The notes under the pieces were generated by a model, which was given only the letters and a program-made list of their open reading frames with translations, did no database searches and was not told the DNA's origin. 64,000 nt of DNA from Sphingomonas_D zeicaulis (GTDB lineage Bacteria > Pseudomonadota > Alphaproteobacteria > Sphingomonadales > Sphingomonadaceae). The stretch lies in NCBI RefSeq assembly GCF_050433225.1, contig NZ_JBNPXQ010000006.1, positions 1 through 64,000 on the forward strand. The letters run 5' to 3'. Positions 15,732 through 25,148 of the stretch are shown in pieces. Position numbers and translations under genes: made by a program. The number at the start of each line of letters is the position of its first letter. Position 1 is the first letter of the stretch.

Positions 15732-17702
15732 ATGTCCGACGGCGACTTTTTCGAGCCCGAGCTTGGCCGGATGCGCGCGCTGGGAGACGGCCGCCTCCGC
15801 TTCCGCAACCGCGTCCTCGCCGCGAGCAACCTTGCCCGCGGCAGCGGGCGATCCAGCGTGGCGCGCAAGGCGGCGTTCAGTGGCAGCCGGGCGGGGCGGG
15901 GCGCCGGCGCCGGCAGGCTGCTGTCGGCGCGCGATCGCCATGCAGCCTTCCGGGCACGTCGGGTCCTGGTCAAGACGCGCCTGGTGAAGCTTGCCGGCAA
16001 GGGGGCCGCGGGCGCCGCGGCGCACCTGCGCTACATCCAGCGCGACGGCGTCACCCGCGACGGACAGCCGGGCGCGCTCTATTCAGCCGATGGTGTTGCC
16101 GTCGACGGCAAGGCGTTCCTCGCGCGGTCGTCGGGGGACCGGCATCAGTTCCGGCTGATCGTCTCCGCGGAGGACGGCGCCGCCTATGAGGATCTGAAAC
16201 CTCTGACCCGGCGCCTGATGGCGCAGATGGAGGCGGATCTCGGTACCCGCCTCGACTGGGTGGCGGTCGATCATCACAACACCGGCCATCCGCACACCCA
16301 CATCATGCTGCGCGGCAAGGACGACCGCGGACACGACCTCGTCATCGCCCGCGATTATCTGTCCCACGGCATTCGCGAGCGCGCCGCCGAACTGGTCGCG
16401 CTCGATCTCGGCCCGCGCACGGATCGCGAGATCGAGGACCGCCTGCGCGCCGAGGTGGACCAGGAGCGCTTCACCAGCATCGATCGCTCGCTCGTCGGCC
16501 GTGCCGGCGACGACGGGATCGTCACGCCGGGCGGAGACGCTTTCACCGCCAGCGTGCGCACCGGGCGCCTGGTGAAGCTCCAGCATATGGGGCTCGCCGA
16601 GCGGCTCGATGCCGGCCGCTGGCGCCTGGCGGAGGATCTGGAGGCGGTGCTGCGGCAGGCGGGCGAGCGCGGCGACATCATTCGCACGATGCAGCGCGCC
16701 TATGCGCGCGCGGAGCAGCGGCCCGTCGACATGCAACTCCATCCGGCCGGCGGCGCGGCCGGCCCGGTCGTCGGCCGCGTGATCGAACGCGGTCTCGCCA
16801 ACGAACATGCCGATCGCCATTATCTGATCGTCGACGGGACGGACGGTCGCTCGCACTATGTCGAGATCGGCAAGGGCGACGGCGTCGATGCGATGCCGTC
16901 CGATGCGATCGTCCGGCTGGACCCGCGGGTCGCTGCGGTGCGCGATGTTGACCGGACCGTCGCCGCGGTCGCCGCGGCCAATGGCGGAATCTACGACGCC
17001 GACGCGCATCTGCGGCATGATCCGAGCGCCACGCAGGCCTTCGCCGAAACCCATGAGCGCCGCCTCGAGGCGCTGCGGCGGGGTGGGGCGACGGTCGAGC
17101 GGCGGCCCGATGGCAAGTGGACGATCGGACCGGATCATCTCGATCAGGCGATCGCCTTCGAGGCCCGGCAGCTGCGCGACCGGCCGGTGGATCTGGAGGT
17201 GCTGTCGCATCGTCCGCTCGCCGCATTGCCCGGCGCCAATGCGGCGACGTGGCTCGATCGGGAATTGGCGGCACCTGGCGCCCTCCCGCGCGCCGCCTCC
17301 GGCTTCGGCGCGGCGGTGGAGCAGGCGCTCGCGCAGCGACGGCGCTGGTTGCTGGCGCAGGCGCTCGCCGTCGAGGGCGCCGCCGGCTTTCGCGCGGCGC
17401 CCGGGGCGCTGGCGGCCCTGCAGGAACGCGAGCTGCGCGACGCCGGCACGAGGATGGCGGCGGAAAGCGGCCGCGCCTATCGCGCGTCCCGTTCCGGCGA
17501 TCGCATTGCCGGCACCTATCGCGGTGCGGTCGATCTCGCGAGCGGCCGCTTCGCGATCGTCGAGCAGTCGCGCGAGTTCACGCTGGTGCCATGGCGCCCG
17601 GTGCTGGAGCGGCAGCTTGGCAAGCCTGTCTCGGGCCTGATGCGCGACGGCGGCATCAACTGGACATTGGGCAAGGGGAGGCCGGGACCGACGATCAGCT
17701 AG
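15732..17702 (+). CDS. VirD2-like conjugative relaxase (DUF3363)
   Basis: A 656-residue protein. The N-terminal relaxase domain has a candidate nucleophile Y101 in HLRYIQRDGVTRDG and the metal-binding triad in HNTGHPHTHIML (H186, H188, H190). The C-terminal DUF3363 region continues to the end. It nicks oriT and pilots the strand through the Trb channel after docking on TraG. GGAG lies 7 nt before the ATG. Relaxase and TraG are separated by 160 bp without a gene. oriT should lie nearby, probably in 15,552-15,731 or in the hairpin region at 7,236-8,174. Confidence 0.9.
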   Translation: MSDGDFFEPELGRMRALGDGRLRFRNRVLAASNLARGSGRSSVARKAAFSGSRAGRGAGAGRLLSARDRHAAFRARRVLVKTRLVKLAGKGAAGAAAHLRYIQRDGVTRDGQPGALYSADGVAVDGKAFLARSSGDRHQFRLIVSAEDGAAYEDLKPLTRRLMAQMEADLGTRLDWVAVDHHNTGHPHTHIMLRGKDDRGHDLVIARDYLSHGIRERAAELVALDLGPRTDREIEDRLRAEVDQERFTSIDRSLVGRAGDDGIVTPGGDAFTASVRTGRLVKLQHMGLAERLDAGRWRLAEDLEAVLRQAGERGDIIRTMQRAYARAEQRPVDMQLHPAGGAAGPVVGRVIERGLANEHADRHYLIVDGTDGRSHYVEIGKGDGVDAMPSDAIVRLDPRVAAVRDVDRTVAAVAAANGGIYDADAHLRHDPSATQAFAETHERRLEALRRGGATVERRPDGKWTIGPDHLDQAIAFEARQLRDRPVDLEVLSHRPLAALPGANAATWLDRELAAPGALPRAASGFGAAVEQALAQRRRWLLAQALAVEGAAGFRAAPGALAALQERELRDAGTRMAAESGRAYRASRSGDRIAGTYRGAVDLASGRFAIVEQSREFTLVPWRPVLERQLGKPVSGLMRDGGINWTLGKGRPGPTIS

Positions 17703-17864
17703 GCGTCCCCGCATAGTAGCGGCGTCCACACCGGCGCGGTGGATCGTCGCGCCGCGAACTGCCGTGGATTGCCGCGAGAGCGAAGTCGCCTGACCGCGGC
17801 GATTGAGAGACTGTCCGAACCTGAAGGCCGGCGCCAGCGCGCTGCGCCCCAAGGGACCTCGACC

Positions 17865-19886
17865 ATGACACCGACCAAGCTGCTGATCGGCCAGATCCTG
17901 GTCGTCTTCGCGATCGTGATCCTCGGCGTCTGGGCCGCGACCCAGTGGGCAGCGGCGATGCTCGCCCACCAGCCGCAACTCGGCAGCCCCTGGTTCCATG
18001 TCGGCGGCCTGCGCGTCTATCAGCCGCTCGCGCTGTTCGGGTGGTGGTATCATTTCGACGCCTATGCGCCGGACGTCTTCGACAAGGCGGGCACGCTCGC
18101 CGCGGCAAGCGGCTTCCTCGGCTGCGGCGCGGCGATCTTCGGCTCGGTCTGGCGGGCGCGCCAGTCCAGCCATGTCACCACCTATGGGTCGGCGCGCTGG
18201 GCGACCGCGGCCGAGATCGCTGCGGCTGGCCTGCATGGCGATGCCGGCGTCTTCCTCGGTCGGCTGGGACGACGCTATTTGCGGCATGACGGCCCCGAGC
18301 ATGTCATGGCATTTGCCCCGACGCGCAGCGGCAAGGGCGTCGGCCTCGTCGTGCCGAGCCTGCTCGGCTGGAACGGCTCGGTCGTCGTCCATGACATCAA
18401 GGGCGAGAACTGGCAGCTGACCGCCGGCTGGCGCCAGCGTTTCTCGCACTGCCTGCTGTTCAATCCGACCGATCCGCGCTCGGCGCGCTACAATCCGCTA
18501 CTCGAAGTCAGGCGCGGCGCCAACGAGGTGCGCGACGTCCAGAACATCGCCGACATCCTCGTCGATCCCGAAGGTGCGCTCGAACGCCGCAACCATTGGG
18601 AGAAGACCAGCCACGCATTGCTCGTCGGCGCCATCCTTCACATCCTCTACGCCGAGGACGACAAGACGCTGGCGCGCGTCGCGACCTTCCTGTCGGACCC
18701 GCAGCGCAGCTTCACCGAGACGCTCGGCCGGATGATGACGACCAACCATCTCGGCACCGCCGAGGCGCCGCTGGTCCACCCGGTCGTCGCCTCGGCCGCG
18801 CGCGAGGTGCTCAACAAGTCGGCCAACGAACGCTCGGGCGTGCTTTCGACGGCGATGTCGTTCCTTGGCCTCTATCGCGATCCGACCGTCGCCCGCGTCA
18901 CCGCGTCCTGCGACTGGCGGATCGCCGACCTCGTCGATGCCAGGCATCCGGTGTCGCTCTATCTCGTCATCCCGCCTTCGGACATCTCGCGCACCAAGCC
19001 GCTCGTCCGCATGATCCTCAACCAGATCGGCCGGCGCCTGACCGAGAGCCTCGACGGCGCCGGCCGGCCGGCCGGCCGCCACCCGCTGCTGATGATGCTC
19101 GACGAGTTTCCAGCACTCGGTCGTCTCGAATTCTTCGAGACCGCGCTCGCCTTCATGGCGGGCTACGGCATCCGCGCCTTCCTGATCGCTCAGTCGCTCA
19201 ACCAGATCGACAAGGCCTATGGCGAGCACAATGCGATCCTCGACAATTGCCACGTCCGGGTAGCCTTCGCGGCGAACGACGATCGCACCGCCAAGCGCAT
19301 CTCGGATGCCCTGGGCACCGCGACCGAGCAGCGCTCGATGCGCAACTATGCCGGTCATCGCCTCGCACCCTGGCTCGCCCATGTCATGGTCAGCCGCCAG
19401 GAGACCGCGCGGCCGCTGCTGACACCCGGCGAGGTCATGCAGCTGCCCGCAAAGGATGAGCTCGTGCTGGTGTCGGGCCTCGCACCGATCCGCGCCGCCA
19501 AGCTGCGCTATTATGAGGACGCCAATTTCCGCGGCCGGGTGCTCCCGCCGCCGGTGCTCGGCGATGGCGCCTATGCCGATCGCCCGGAACCCCGTGCCGA
19601 TGACTGGGCGGGCCGCGCGGCCGGCCACGATGCCCGGCTCGATGCTGTGGCCGACGCCGATGGCGACGCGGCGGACGGCGGGCAGGAACAGCAGCGTCAC
19701 CCCACGATCGGAGAAGACGCTGCGCCGCCGTCGCTCGAGCCGGTGCCGGATCCAGCGATGGCCGATGACGATGATGCCCAGGCGACTGACCAGCGCGCGA
19801 TGGACCGGGTCCGCGGCCTCAGTGCGATCGCGCGCGGCCATGCGCTCAACCAGGGCGACGACCAGCACCTCCTTCCGGGACTTTGA
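17865..19886 (+). CDS. traG: TraG/VirD4-type coupling protein
   Basis: A 673-residue inner-membrane ATPase. Two N-terminal membrane segments (about 5-30 and 75-100) are followed by the Walker A APTRSGKGVG (K157) and Walker B LLMMLDEFPALGR. It links the relaxase-DNA complex to the Trb secretion channel. The last 100 residues are acidic and low-complexity, as in substrate-docking tails. The ATG at 17865 follows AAGGGACCTCGACC; the longer reading upstream is Arg-rich and rejected. Confidence 0.93.
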   Translation: MTPTKLLIGQILVVFAIVILGVWAATQWAAAMLAHQPQLGSPWFHVGGLRVYQPLALFGWWYHFDAYAPDVFDKAGTLAAASGFLGCGAAIFGSVWRARQSSHVTTYGSARWATAAEIAAAGLHGDAGVFLGRLGRRYLRHDGPEHVMAFAPTRSGKGVGLVVPSLLGWNGSVVVHDIKGENWQLTAGWRQRFSHCLLFNPTDPRSARYNPLLEVRRGANEVRDVQNIADILVDPEGALERRNHWEKTSHALLVGAILHILYAEDDKTLARVATFLSDPQRSFTETLGRMMTTNHLGTAEAPLVHPVVASAAREVLNKSANERSGVLSTAMSFLGLYRDPTVARVTASCDWRIADLVDARHPVSLYLVIPPSDISRTKPLVRMILNQIGRRLTESLDGAGRPAGRHPLLMMLDEFPALGRLEFFETALAFMAGYGIRAFLIAQSLNQIDKAYGEHNAILDNCHVRVAFAANDDRTAKRISDALGTATEQRSMRNYAGHRLAPWLAHVMVSRQETARPLLTPGEVMQLPAKDELVLVSGLAPIRAAKLRYYEDANFRGRVLPPPVLGDGAYADRPEPRADDWAGRAAGHDARLDAVADADGDAADGGQEQQRHPTIGEDAAPPSLEPVPDPAMADDDDAQATDQRAMDRVRGLSAIARGHALNQGDDQHLLPGL

Positions 19887-19889
19887 ACC

Positions 19890-20291
19890 ATGAAATTCCG
19901 CCAGAACCTCTATCTCGACCGCAGCGTCGCCGACGCGCTCGATGCGCTCGCGGCCAGGCCGGGCGCGAACAAGTCGCGGATCGTCAACGATGCACTCGCT
20001 GCCTATCTCGCCAATCGCGCCGCCAGCCAGATCGACGATCAGCTGCGCCTGCGCCTCGATCGGCTGTCGCGCGAGCATGAGGCGATCCGGCGCGATCTCG
20101 AGGTGCTGCTCGAAAGCCTGTCGCTGTTCATCCAGCACCAATTGACGGTGGGCGCGCCGCTGCCCGACAATGATCCCGCGGCGGTCGCGATCGGCCGCGA
20201 TCGGTTCGAGAAGTTCATCAACCGCGTCGGGCGCCAGATCGCCGCCGGCCGATCGACCCTCGCGCCGCAGGCCGCGGAGGGCGGGCGATGA
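19890..20291 (+). CDS. CopG-type ribbon-helix-helix protein
   Basis: A 133-residue protein. The N-terminal MKFRQNLYLDRSVADALDAL and NKSRIVNDALAAYL form a ribbon-helix-helix, followed by a coiled segment (DQLRLRLDRLSREHEAIRRDLEVLLE) and a helical end. Such proteins precede trbB in alphaproteobacterial trb operons and probably regulate the operon or bind oriT. It starts 3 bp after traG and overlaps trbB by 4 bp. Confidence 0.85.
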   Translation: MKFRQNLYLDRSVADALDALAARPGANKSRIVNDALAAYLANRAASQIDDQLRLRLDRLSREHEAIRRDLEVLLESLSLFIQHQLTVGAPLPDNDPAAVAIGRDRFEKFINRVGRQIAAGRSTLAPQAAEGGR

Positions 20292-21262
20292 GCGGCGCGG
20301 TTTCGGACGAGCGTCGTCGCGCGATGTTGCGCACCGCGATGGGGCCGACGATCGCCGCCGCGCTCGCCGACCCGCATGTCATCGAGATCATGGTGAACCC
20401 CGACGGCGTACTCCGGCTCGACCGGCTGGGGGATGGCCGCATCGACACCGGCACGCGCTACGACCCGGCACAGGTCGAGCGGATCATCAGGCTGGTCGCC
20501 AGCCAGGCGCGCACCGAGGTCCACATCGATCGCCCGATCGTCTCGGCGGAGCTGCCCGCGCATGGGGCGGGGGCCGGCGAGCGGTTCGAAGGACTGCTGC
20601 CGCCGGTTGCGCTGGGGCCGTGCTTCTCGATCCGCAAGCCGGCGGCGCGGGTCTATGGCCTCGAGGACTATGTCCGCGACGGCATCATGCCCGCGGCGAT
20701 GGCCGAGCGGCTGCGCCGTGCGGTCACGGCGCGGCAGAACATTCTCGTCGCCGGCGGCACCAGTTCGGGCAAGACGACCTTGACCAACGCGCTGCTCGCC
20801 GAAATGGCGGACTGCGGCGAGCGCATCATCCTCATCGAGGATACGCGCGAGCTGCAGTGCGCCGCGCCCGACACCGTCGCGCTGCGCACCCGGCCCGGCT
20901 TCGTTTCGATGGCCGACCTCGTGCGCTCGACGCTGCGCCTCAGGCCGGACCGGATCATCGTCGGCGAGGTGCGCGGGCCCGAGGCGCTCGACATGCTCAA
21001 GGCCTGGAACACGGGACACCCCGGCGGCGTCGCGACCGTCCACGCCAACAGCGCCCGGTCGGCGCTCTACCGCATCGAGCAGCTGGTCCAGGAAGCGACA
21101 TCCGCGGTGCCGCGCCGGCTGATCGTCGAGGCGATCGACCTCATCGTCTTCATATCGGGCCGCGGCACCGCCCGGCGCATCGAGACGCTGATGCGCACCG
21201 CCGGCGTCGACGCCCAGGGCGACTACCGCCTCATCGACATCACCACCACGCAAGGAGATTGA
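20288..21262 (+). CDS. trbB: Conjugative transfer ATPase TrbB (VirB11)
   Basis: A 324-residue secretion ATPase with Walker A GGTSSGKTT (residues 156-164, K162), an Asp box RIILIEDTREL, Walker B LRPDRIIVGEVRGPEA and a His box GHPGGVATVHANS. It forms a cytoplasmic hexamer that powers pilus assembly and DNA transfer. ATGA overlap with the upstream gene. Confidence 0.95.
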   Translation: MSGAVSDERRRAMLRTAMGPTIAAALADPHVIEIMVNPDGVLRLDRLGDGRIDTGTRYDPAQVERIIRLVASQARTEVHIDRPIVSAELPAHGAGAGERFEGLLPPVALGPCFSIRKPAARVYGLEDYVRDGIMPAAMAERLRRAVTARQNILVAGGTSSGKTTLTNALLAEMADCGERIILIEDTRELQCAAPDTVALRTRPGFVSMADLVRSTLRLRPDRIIVGEVRGPEALDMLKAWNTGHPGGVATVHANSARSALYRIEQLVQEATSAVPRRLIVEAIDLIVFISGRGTARRIETLMRTAGVDAQGDYRLIDITTTQGD

Positions 21263-21265
21263 GCC

Positions 21266-21595
21266 ATGGCATCGTCCATCATCCGCCGCCGCGACCGCCT
21301 GTCCGGCATCGCTTTCCTGTCCGTGCTGCTGCTCCCGGCGGTCGCCAGCGCCGCCGGCTCGGGCATGCCCTGGGAAGAGCCGCTGCAGCAGGTGCTGGAA
21401 TCTGTACAGGGGCCGGTCGCCAAGATCGTCGCGGTGATCATCATCATCACCACTGGCCTCACCCTTGCTTTCGGCGAGACCGCGGGCGGGTTCCGGCGCC
21501 TGATCCAGATCGTCTTCGGCCTCTCGATCGCCTTTGCCGCGTCCTCCTTCTTCCTCAGCTTCTTCAGCTTCGGCGGCGGGGCGCTGGTCGGATGA
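21266..21595 (+). CDS. trbC: Conjugal pilin TrbC (VirB2)
   Basis: A 109-residue pilin precursor. The long signal sequence ends near VASAAGSG, and two membrane helices (about 47-67 and 78-100) follow around a short basic loop. It is processed and in some systems cyclised by TraF, which is encoded at 8,890. It starts 3 bp after trbB and overlaps trbD by 4 bp. Confidence 0.92.
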   Translation: MASSIIRRRDRLSGIAFLSVLLLPAVASAAGSGMPWEEPLQQVLESVQGPVAKIVAVIIIITTGLTLAFGETAGGFRRLIQIVFGLSIAFAASSFFLSFFSFGGGALVG

Positions 21596-21861
21596 GCGGC
21601 GAGGGCGGCGTCGCCGGCTTCGAGGCCTCCATCCACCGGGCGCTGTGCGAGCCGATCCTGCTCGGCGGCGCCCCGCGCGGCGTCGCGATCGTCAACGGCA
21701 CATTGGCGGCTGCCCTCGGCCTCGGCCTGCAGCAGGTCGTCGCCGGCATCCTGGTCTGGGCGATCGGCCACTCGCTGGCGGTGTTCGCGGCGAAGCGTGA
21801 TCCGATGTTCGCACCCGTGTTCGCGCGCCACCTGCGCCACAAGGCGGTGCTGGCATGCTGA
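21592..21861 (+). CDS. trbD: Conjugal transfer protein TrbD (VirB3)
   Basis: An 89-residue inner-membrane protein with GFEASIHRALCEPILLGGAPRG, typical of TrbD/VirB3, followed by two hydrophobic helices and a basic C-terminus (FAPVFARHLRHKA). Start by ATGA overlap with trbC; the stop overlaps trbE by 7 bp. Confidence 0.92.
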   Translation: MSGEGGVAGFEASIHRALCEPILLGGAPRGVAIVNGTLAAALGLGLQQVVAGILVWAIGHSLAVFAAKRDPMFAPVFARHLRHKAVLAC

Positions 21862-24314
21862 ACCTCAGGGAATATCGCAGCCGGTCCGACCGGCTTGCCG
21901 ACCATCTGCCCTGGGCGGCGCTTGTCGCGCCCGGCGTCATCCTCAACAAGGATGGCAGCTTCCAGCGCAGCTTCGCCTTCCGCGGCCCCGATCTCGAAAG
22001 CGCGACCGAGGCGGAGCTGGTCGCAGTCTGCGCCCGCATGAACAATGTGCTGAAGCGCTTCGGCAGCGGCTGGGCGATGTTCTTCGATGCCGAGCGGCGC
22101 GAGGCGCTCGACTATCCCGACAGCCGCTTCCCCGATCCGATCTCCTGGCTGGTCGAGGCCGAGCGGCGTGCGGCGTTCGAGAATGCCGGCCAGCACTATG
22201 AGAGTCACTTCCACCTGACGCTGACCTTCATGCCGCCGCCCGACCAGGGCGACGCCGCCGGCCGGCTGCTGGTCGATCGCGGCGACGCCGCGCCCGGCCG
22301 CGACTGGCGCAAGGCACTCGCCGGGTTCGTCGCCGAGACCGATCGCGCGCTCGACCTGATGGCCGAGTTCATGCCCGAGATCGCGCCGCTGGGCGATGCG
22401 CAACTGCTCGCCTATCTCCATGCTACCGTCTCGCGCAGCGCCCATCCGGTCGCTGTCCCCGAGACGCCGATGTATCTCGATGCGCTGCTCGCCGACACGC
22501 CGCTGGCCGGCGGGCTCGAACCACGCCTCGGCGACGCGCATCTGCGCACCGTCAGCCTGCTCGGCTTCCCCAATCTCAGCCGGCCGGGGATCCTCGACGC
22601 ACTCAACCATCAGGACTTTCCCTATCGCTGGGTCACGCGCTTCATCGCGCTCGACAAGGCCGAGGCCACCCGGACATTGACCCGGCTGCGCCGGCAGTGG
22701 TTCAACAAGCGCAAGTCGGTCAGCGCGATGCTGCGCGAAGTGCTGTACAACCAGCCGGCGCAGCTTCTCGACAGCGATGCCGACAACAAGGTGGTCGATG
22801 CCGACGTCGCGCTGCAGGCGCTCGGCGGCGATCATGTCGCGTTCGGCTATCTCACCACCACCGTGACGGTGTCGGGCCCCGACGCCGCGGTGGCCGATGC
22901 CCGACTGCGCGCGGTCGAGCGCATCGTCAACGGCCTGGGCTTCACCTGCATCCGCGAAGGCGTGAATGCGGTCGAGGCGTGGCTGTCGAGCCTGCCGGGC
23001 CACGTCTATGCCAATGTCCGGCAGCCGCTCGTCCACACCCTCAACCTCGCGCACCTGATGCCATTGTCGGGAATTTGGGCGGGGCCCACGCACAACGCCC
23101 ATCTCGGCGGCCCCCCGCTGTTCCATGCCCAGACCAGCGGCACGACACCGTTCCGCTTCTCGACGCATGTCGGCGATGTCGGCCACATGTTGATCGCGGG
23201 ACCGACGGGCGCCGGCAAATCGGTGCTGCTCGCTTTGCTGCAGTTGCAGTTCCGGCGCTACCCGAACGCCCAGATCTACGTGTTCGACAAGGGCCTTTCG
23301 GCGCGGGCCGCGGTGCTCGCGATGGCTGGCACGCACCATGTGCTGGGCCTGGGTGACGCCGGGGACGCGGCGGCGCCGGTCGCGTTCCAGCCGCTGCGCC
23401 ACATCGACCGGCCGGACGAACGCGCGTGGGCGGCCGACTGGCTGGCGGCCCTCCTCGAGCATGAGAAGCTCTTGGTCACGCCGCTGGTCAAGGAGGCTCT
23501 CTGGTCGGCGCTGGCGAGCCTTGCGAGCGCGCCGGTCGAGGAGCGGACGCTGACCGGCTTGTCGCTGCTGCTGCAGTCGCAGCCGCTGCGGTCTGCGCTC
23601 GCGCCCTACACGATCGACGGCCCGTTCGGCCGGCTGCTCGACGCTGCCGAGGACGATCTGGCGCTTGGCGACCTGCAATGCTTCGAGACCGAAGGCCTGA
23701 TGGCGCATGCCGGCGTCGTCGCCCCGGTGCTGACCTATCTGTTCCATCGGCTCGAGGCGCGCTTCACCGGGCGGCCGACGTTGCTCGTCCTCGATGAGGC
23801 GTGGATCTTCCTCGACCATCCGCTGTTCGCCGCGCGCATTCGCGAATGGCTCAAGACGCTGCGCAAGAAGAATGTCGCCGTCGTCTTCGCCACCCAGTCG
23901 CTCGCCGACATCACGGGATCGACGATCGCACCCGCGATCATCGAAAGCTGCCCGCAGCGCGTGCTGCTGCCCAACGAACGGGCGATCGAGCCGCAGGGGC
24001 GGGCCGCCTATGAGCGCTTCGGGCTCAACCAGCGCCAGATCGAACTGATCAGCCGGGCGACGCCCAAGCGCCATTATTATCTGCAGTCGAGCCGCGGCAA
24101 CCGTCTGTTCGAGCTCGGGCTCGATCCGGTCGCGCTGGCGCTGTGCGGCGCTTCCGATCCGGCAACCCAGCAGCGCATCGATGCCCTGCTTGCCGACGGC
24201 GGCCTTGCGGATTTCGGCGGGCGCTTCCTCGAGCATGCCGGGCTCGGCTGGGCGCGCGCCGTCCTCGCATCCTTCCCTGTCCCAATCCCGCAGCCCCAAG
24301 GAGACGATCGATGA
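21855..24314 (+). CDS. trbE: Conjugal transfer ATPase TrbE (VirB4)
   Basis: An 819-residue ATPase, the usual length of VirB4/TrbE. The N-terminal CagE/TrbE region contains RSDRLADHLPWAALVAPGVI. The C-terminal motor has Walker A GPTGAGKS (residues 449-456, K455) and Walker B LLVLDEAWIFLDHP. It energises pilus assembly at the inner membrane. The stop overlaps trbJ by 4 bp. Confidence 0.95.
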   Translation: MLNLREYRSRSDRLADHLPWAALVAPGVILNKDGSFQRSFAFRGPDLESATEAELVAVCARMNNVLKRFGSGWAMFFDAERREALDYPDSRFPDPISWLVEAERRAAFENAGQHYESHFHLTLTFMPPPDQGDAAGRLLVDRGDAAPGRDWRKALAGFVAETDRALDLMAEFMPEIAPLGDAQLLAYLHATVSRSAHPVAVPETPMYLDALLADTPLAGGLEPRLGDAHLRTVSLLGFPNLSRPGILDALNHQDFPYRWVTRFIALDKAEATRTLTRLRRQWFNKRKSVSAMLREVLYNQPAQLLDSDADNKVVDADVALQALGGDHVAFGYLTTTVTVSGPDAAVADARLRAVERIVNGLGFTCIREGVNAVEAWLSSLPGHVYANVRQPLVHTLNLAHLMPLSGIWAGPTHNAHLGGPPLFHAQTSGTTPFRFSTHVGDVGHMLIAGPTGAGKSVLLALLQLQFRRYPNAQIYVFDKGLSARAAVLAMAGTHHVLGLGDAGDAAAPVAFQPLRHIDRPDERAWAADWLAALLEHEKLLVTPLVKEALWSALASLASAPVEERTLTGLSLLLQSQPLRSALAPYTIDGPFGRLLDAAEDDLALGDLQCFETEGLMAHAGVVAPVLTYLFHRLEARFTGRPTLLVLDEAWIFLDHPLFAARIREWLKTLRKKNVAVVFATQSLADITGSTIAPAIIESCPQRVLLPNERAIEPQGRAAYERFGLNQRQIELISRATPKRHYYLQSSRGNRLFELGLDPVALALCGASDPATQQRIDALLADGGLADFGGRFLEHAGLGWARAVLASFPVPIPQPQGDDR

Positions 24315-25042
24315 ACAAGCGGCTCATGTCCTGCCTTCTCACCGCCGGCGCCATCATGTCGGGCGCCTGCGCGTTCATCGCGCAGTCGCCACCGGCGCAG
24401 GCGCTGCCGGTGTTCGACAGCGCCAACTATGCCCAGAACCTGCTGACCGCGGCGCGGACGCTCCAGCAGATCAACCAGCAGATCCAGTCGCTGCAGAACG
24501 AGGCAGCGATGATCGCCAACATGGATCGCAACCTCGAGCGGATCGACTTTCCGCAGCTCGACCAGATTACCCAAAGCCTCGTCGCCATCGATCGGCTGAT
24601 GCGCGAGGCCCGCGGCATCGACTTCGATCTCGACCAGCTCGAGACGCGGTTCCGGGCGATGTTTCCCGGCTCCTTCGACGCTGCCCTGCGCACCGATGAT
24701 CGGGTCAGGGAGGCCCGCCAGCGCCTCGACACTGCAATGAGCGGCTACCGTCACGCGATGACGGTGCAGGCGCAAGTCGTCGAGGATGTGCGCGCCGATG
24801 CCCAGGCGCTCGCCGACATCGTCGGCGCCAGCCAGAACGCTAGCGGTTCGTTGCAGGCAGCCCAGGCGACCAACCAGCTGCTTGCACTGACGGCCAAGCA
24901 GCAGCTGCAGCTGCAGCAGATGATGGCCGCGCAATACCGCTCCGAGACATTGGACCGCGCGCGGCGGACGCAGGCCGAGCGGGAAGCCAAGGACGCGACC
25001 ACACGCTTCCTCGGCGACGGCCGCGCCTACACGCCGCGCTGA
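24311..25042 (+). CDS. trbJ: P-type conjugative transfer protein TrbJ (VirB5)
   Basis: A 243-residue periplasmic protein with a signal peptide ending near PPAQALPVFD, then the NYAQNLLTAARTLQQINQQIQSLQNEA heptad stretch and long helices. VirB5-like minor pilus component that contacts recipients. No trbK (entry exclusion lipoprotein) follows; the 106 bp before trbL hold no gene. Confidence 0.93.
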   Translation: MNKRLMSCLLTAGAIMSGACAFIAQSPPAQALPVFDSANYAQNLLTAARTLQQINQQIQSLQNEAAMIANMDRNLERIDFPQLDQITQSLVAIDRLMREARGIDFDLDQLETRFRAMFPGSFDAALRTDDRVREARQRLDTAMSGYRHAMTVQAQVVEDVRADAQALADIVGASQNASGSLQAAQATNQLLALTAKQQLQLQQMMAAQYRSETLDRARRTQAEREAKDATTRFLGDGRAYTPR

Positions 25043-25148
25043 CTCCCTTTCGGCGGCAGTGCGCCCTTCCTGCCGTCGAAGCCGCCGGGCTCCAGCGCTC
25101 CCCCTCGGAGCCCGGCGGCACCCCTCATCTTCCAAGGATCGACCGGTC

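Noticed and set aside
16083..18449. Very long open frame (788 codons) on the minus strand opposite the relaxase and traG
   Set aside because: It is the antisense of two clearly identified genes, with His/Arg/Gly-rich composition and no domain; a GC-rich codon-bias artefact.
21564..24299. 911-codon open frame antisense to trbD/trbE
   Set aside because: Shadow of trbE with its Walker motifs on the plus strand; no ribosome binding site or recognisable fold.
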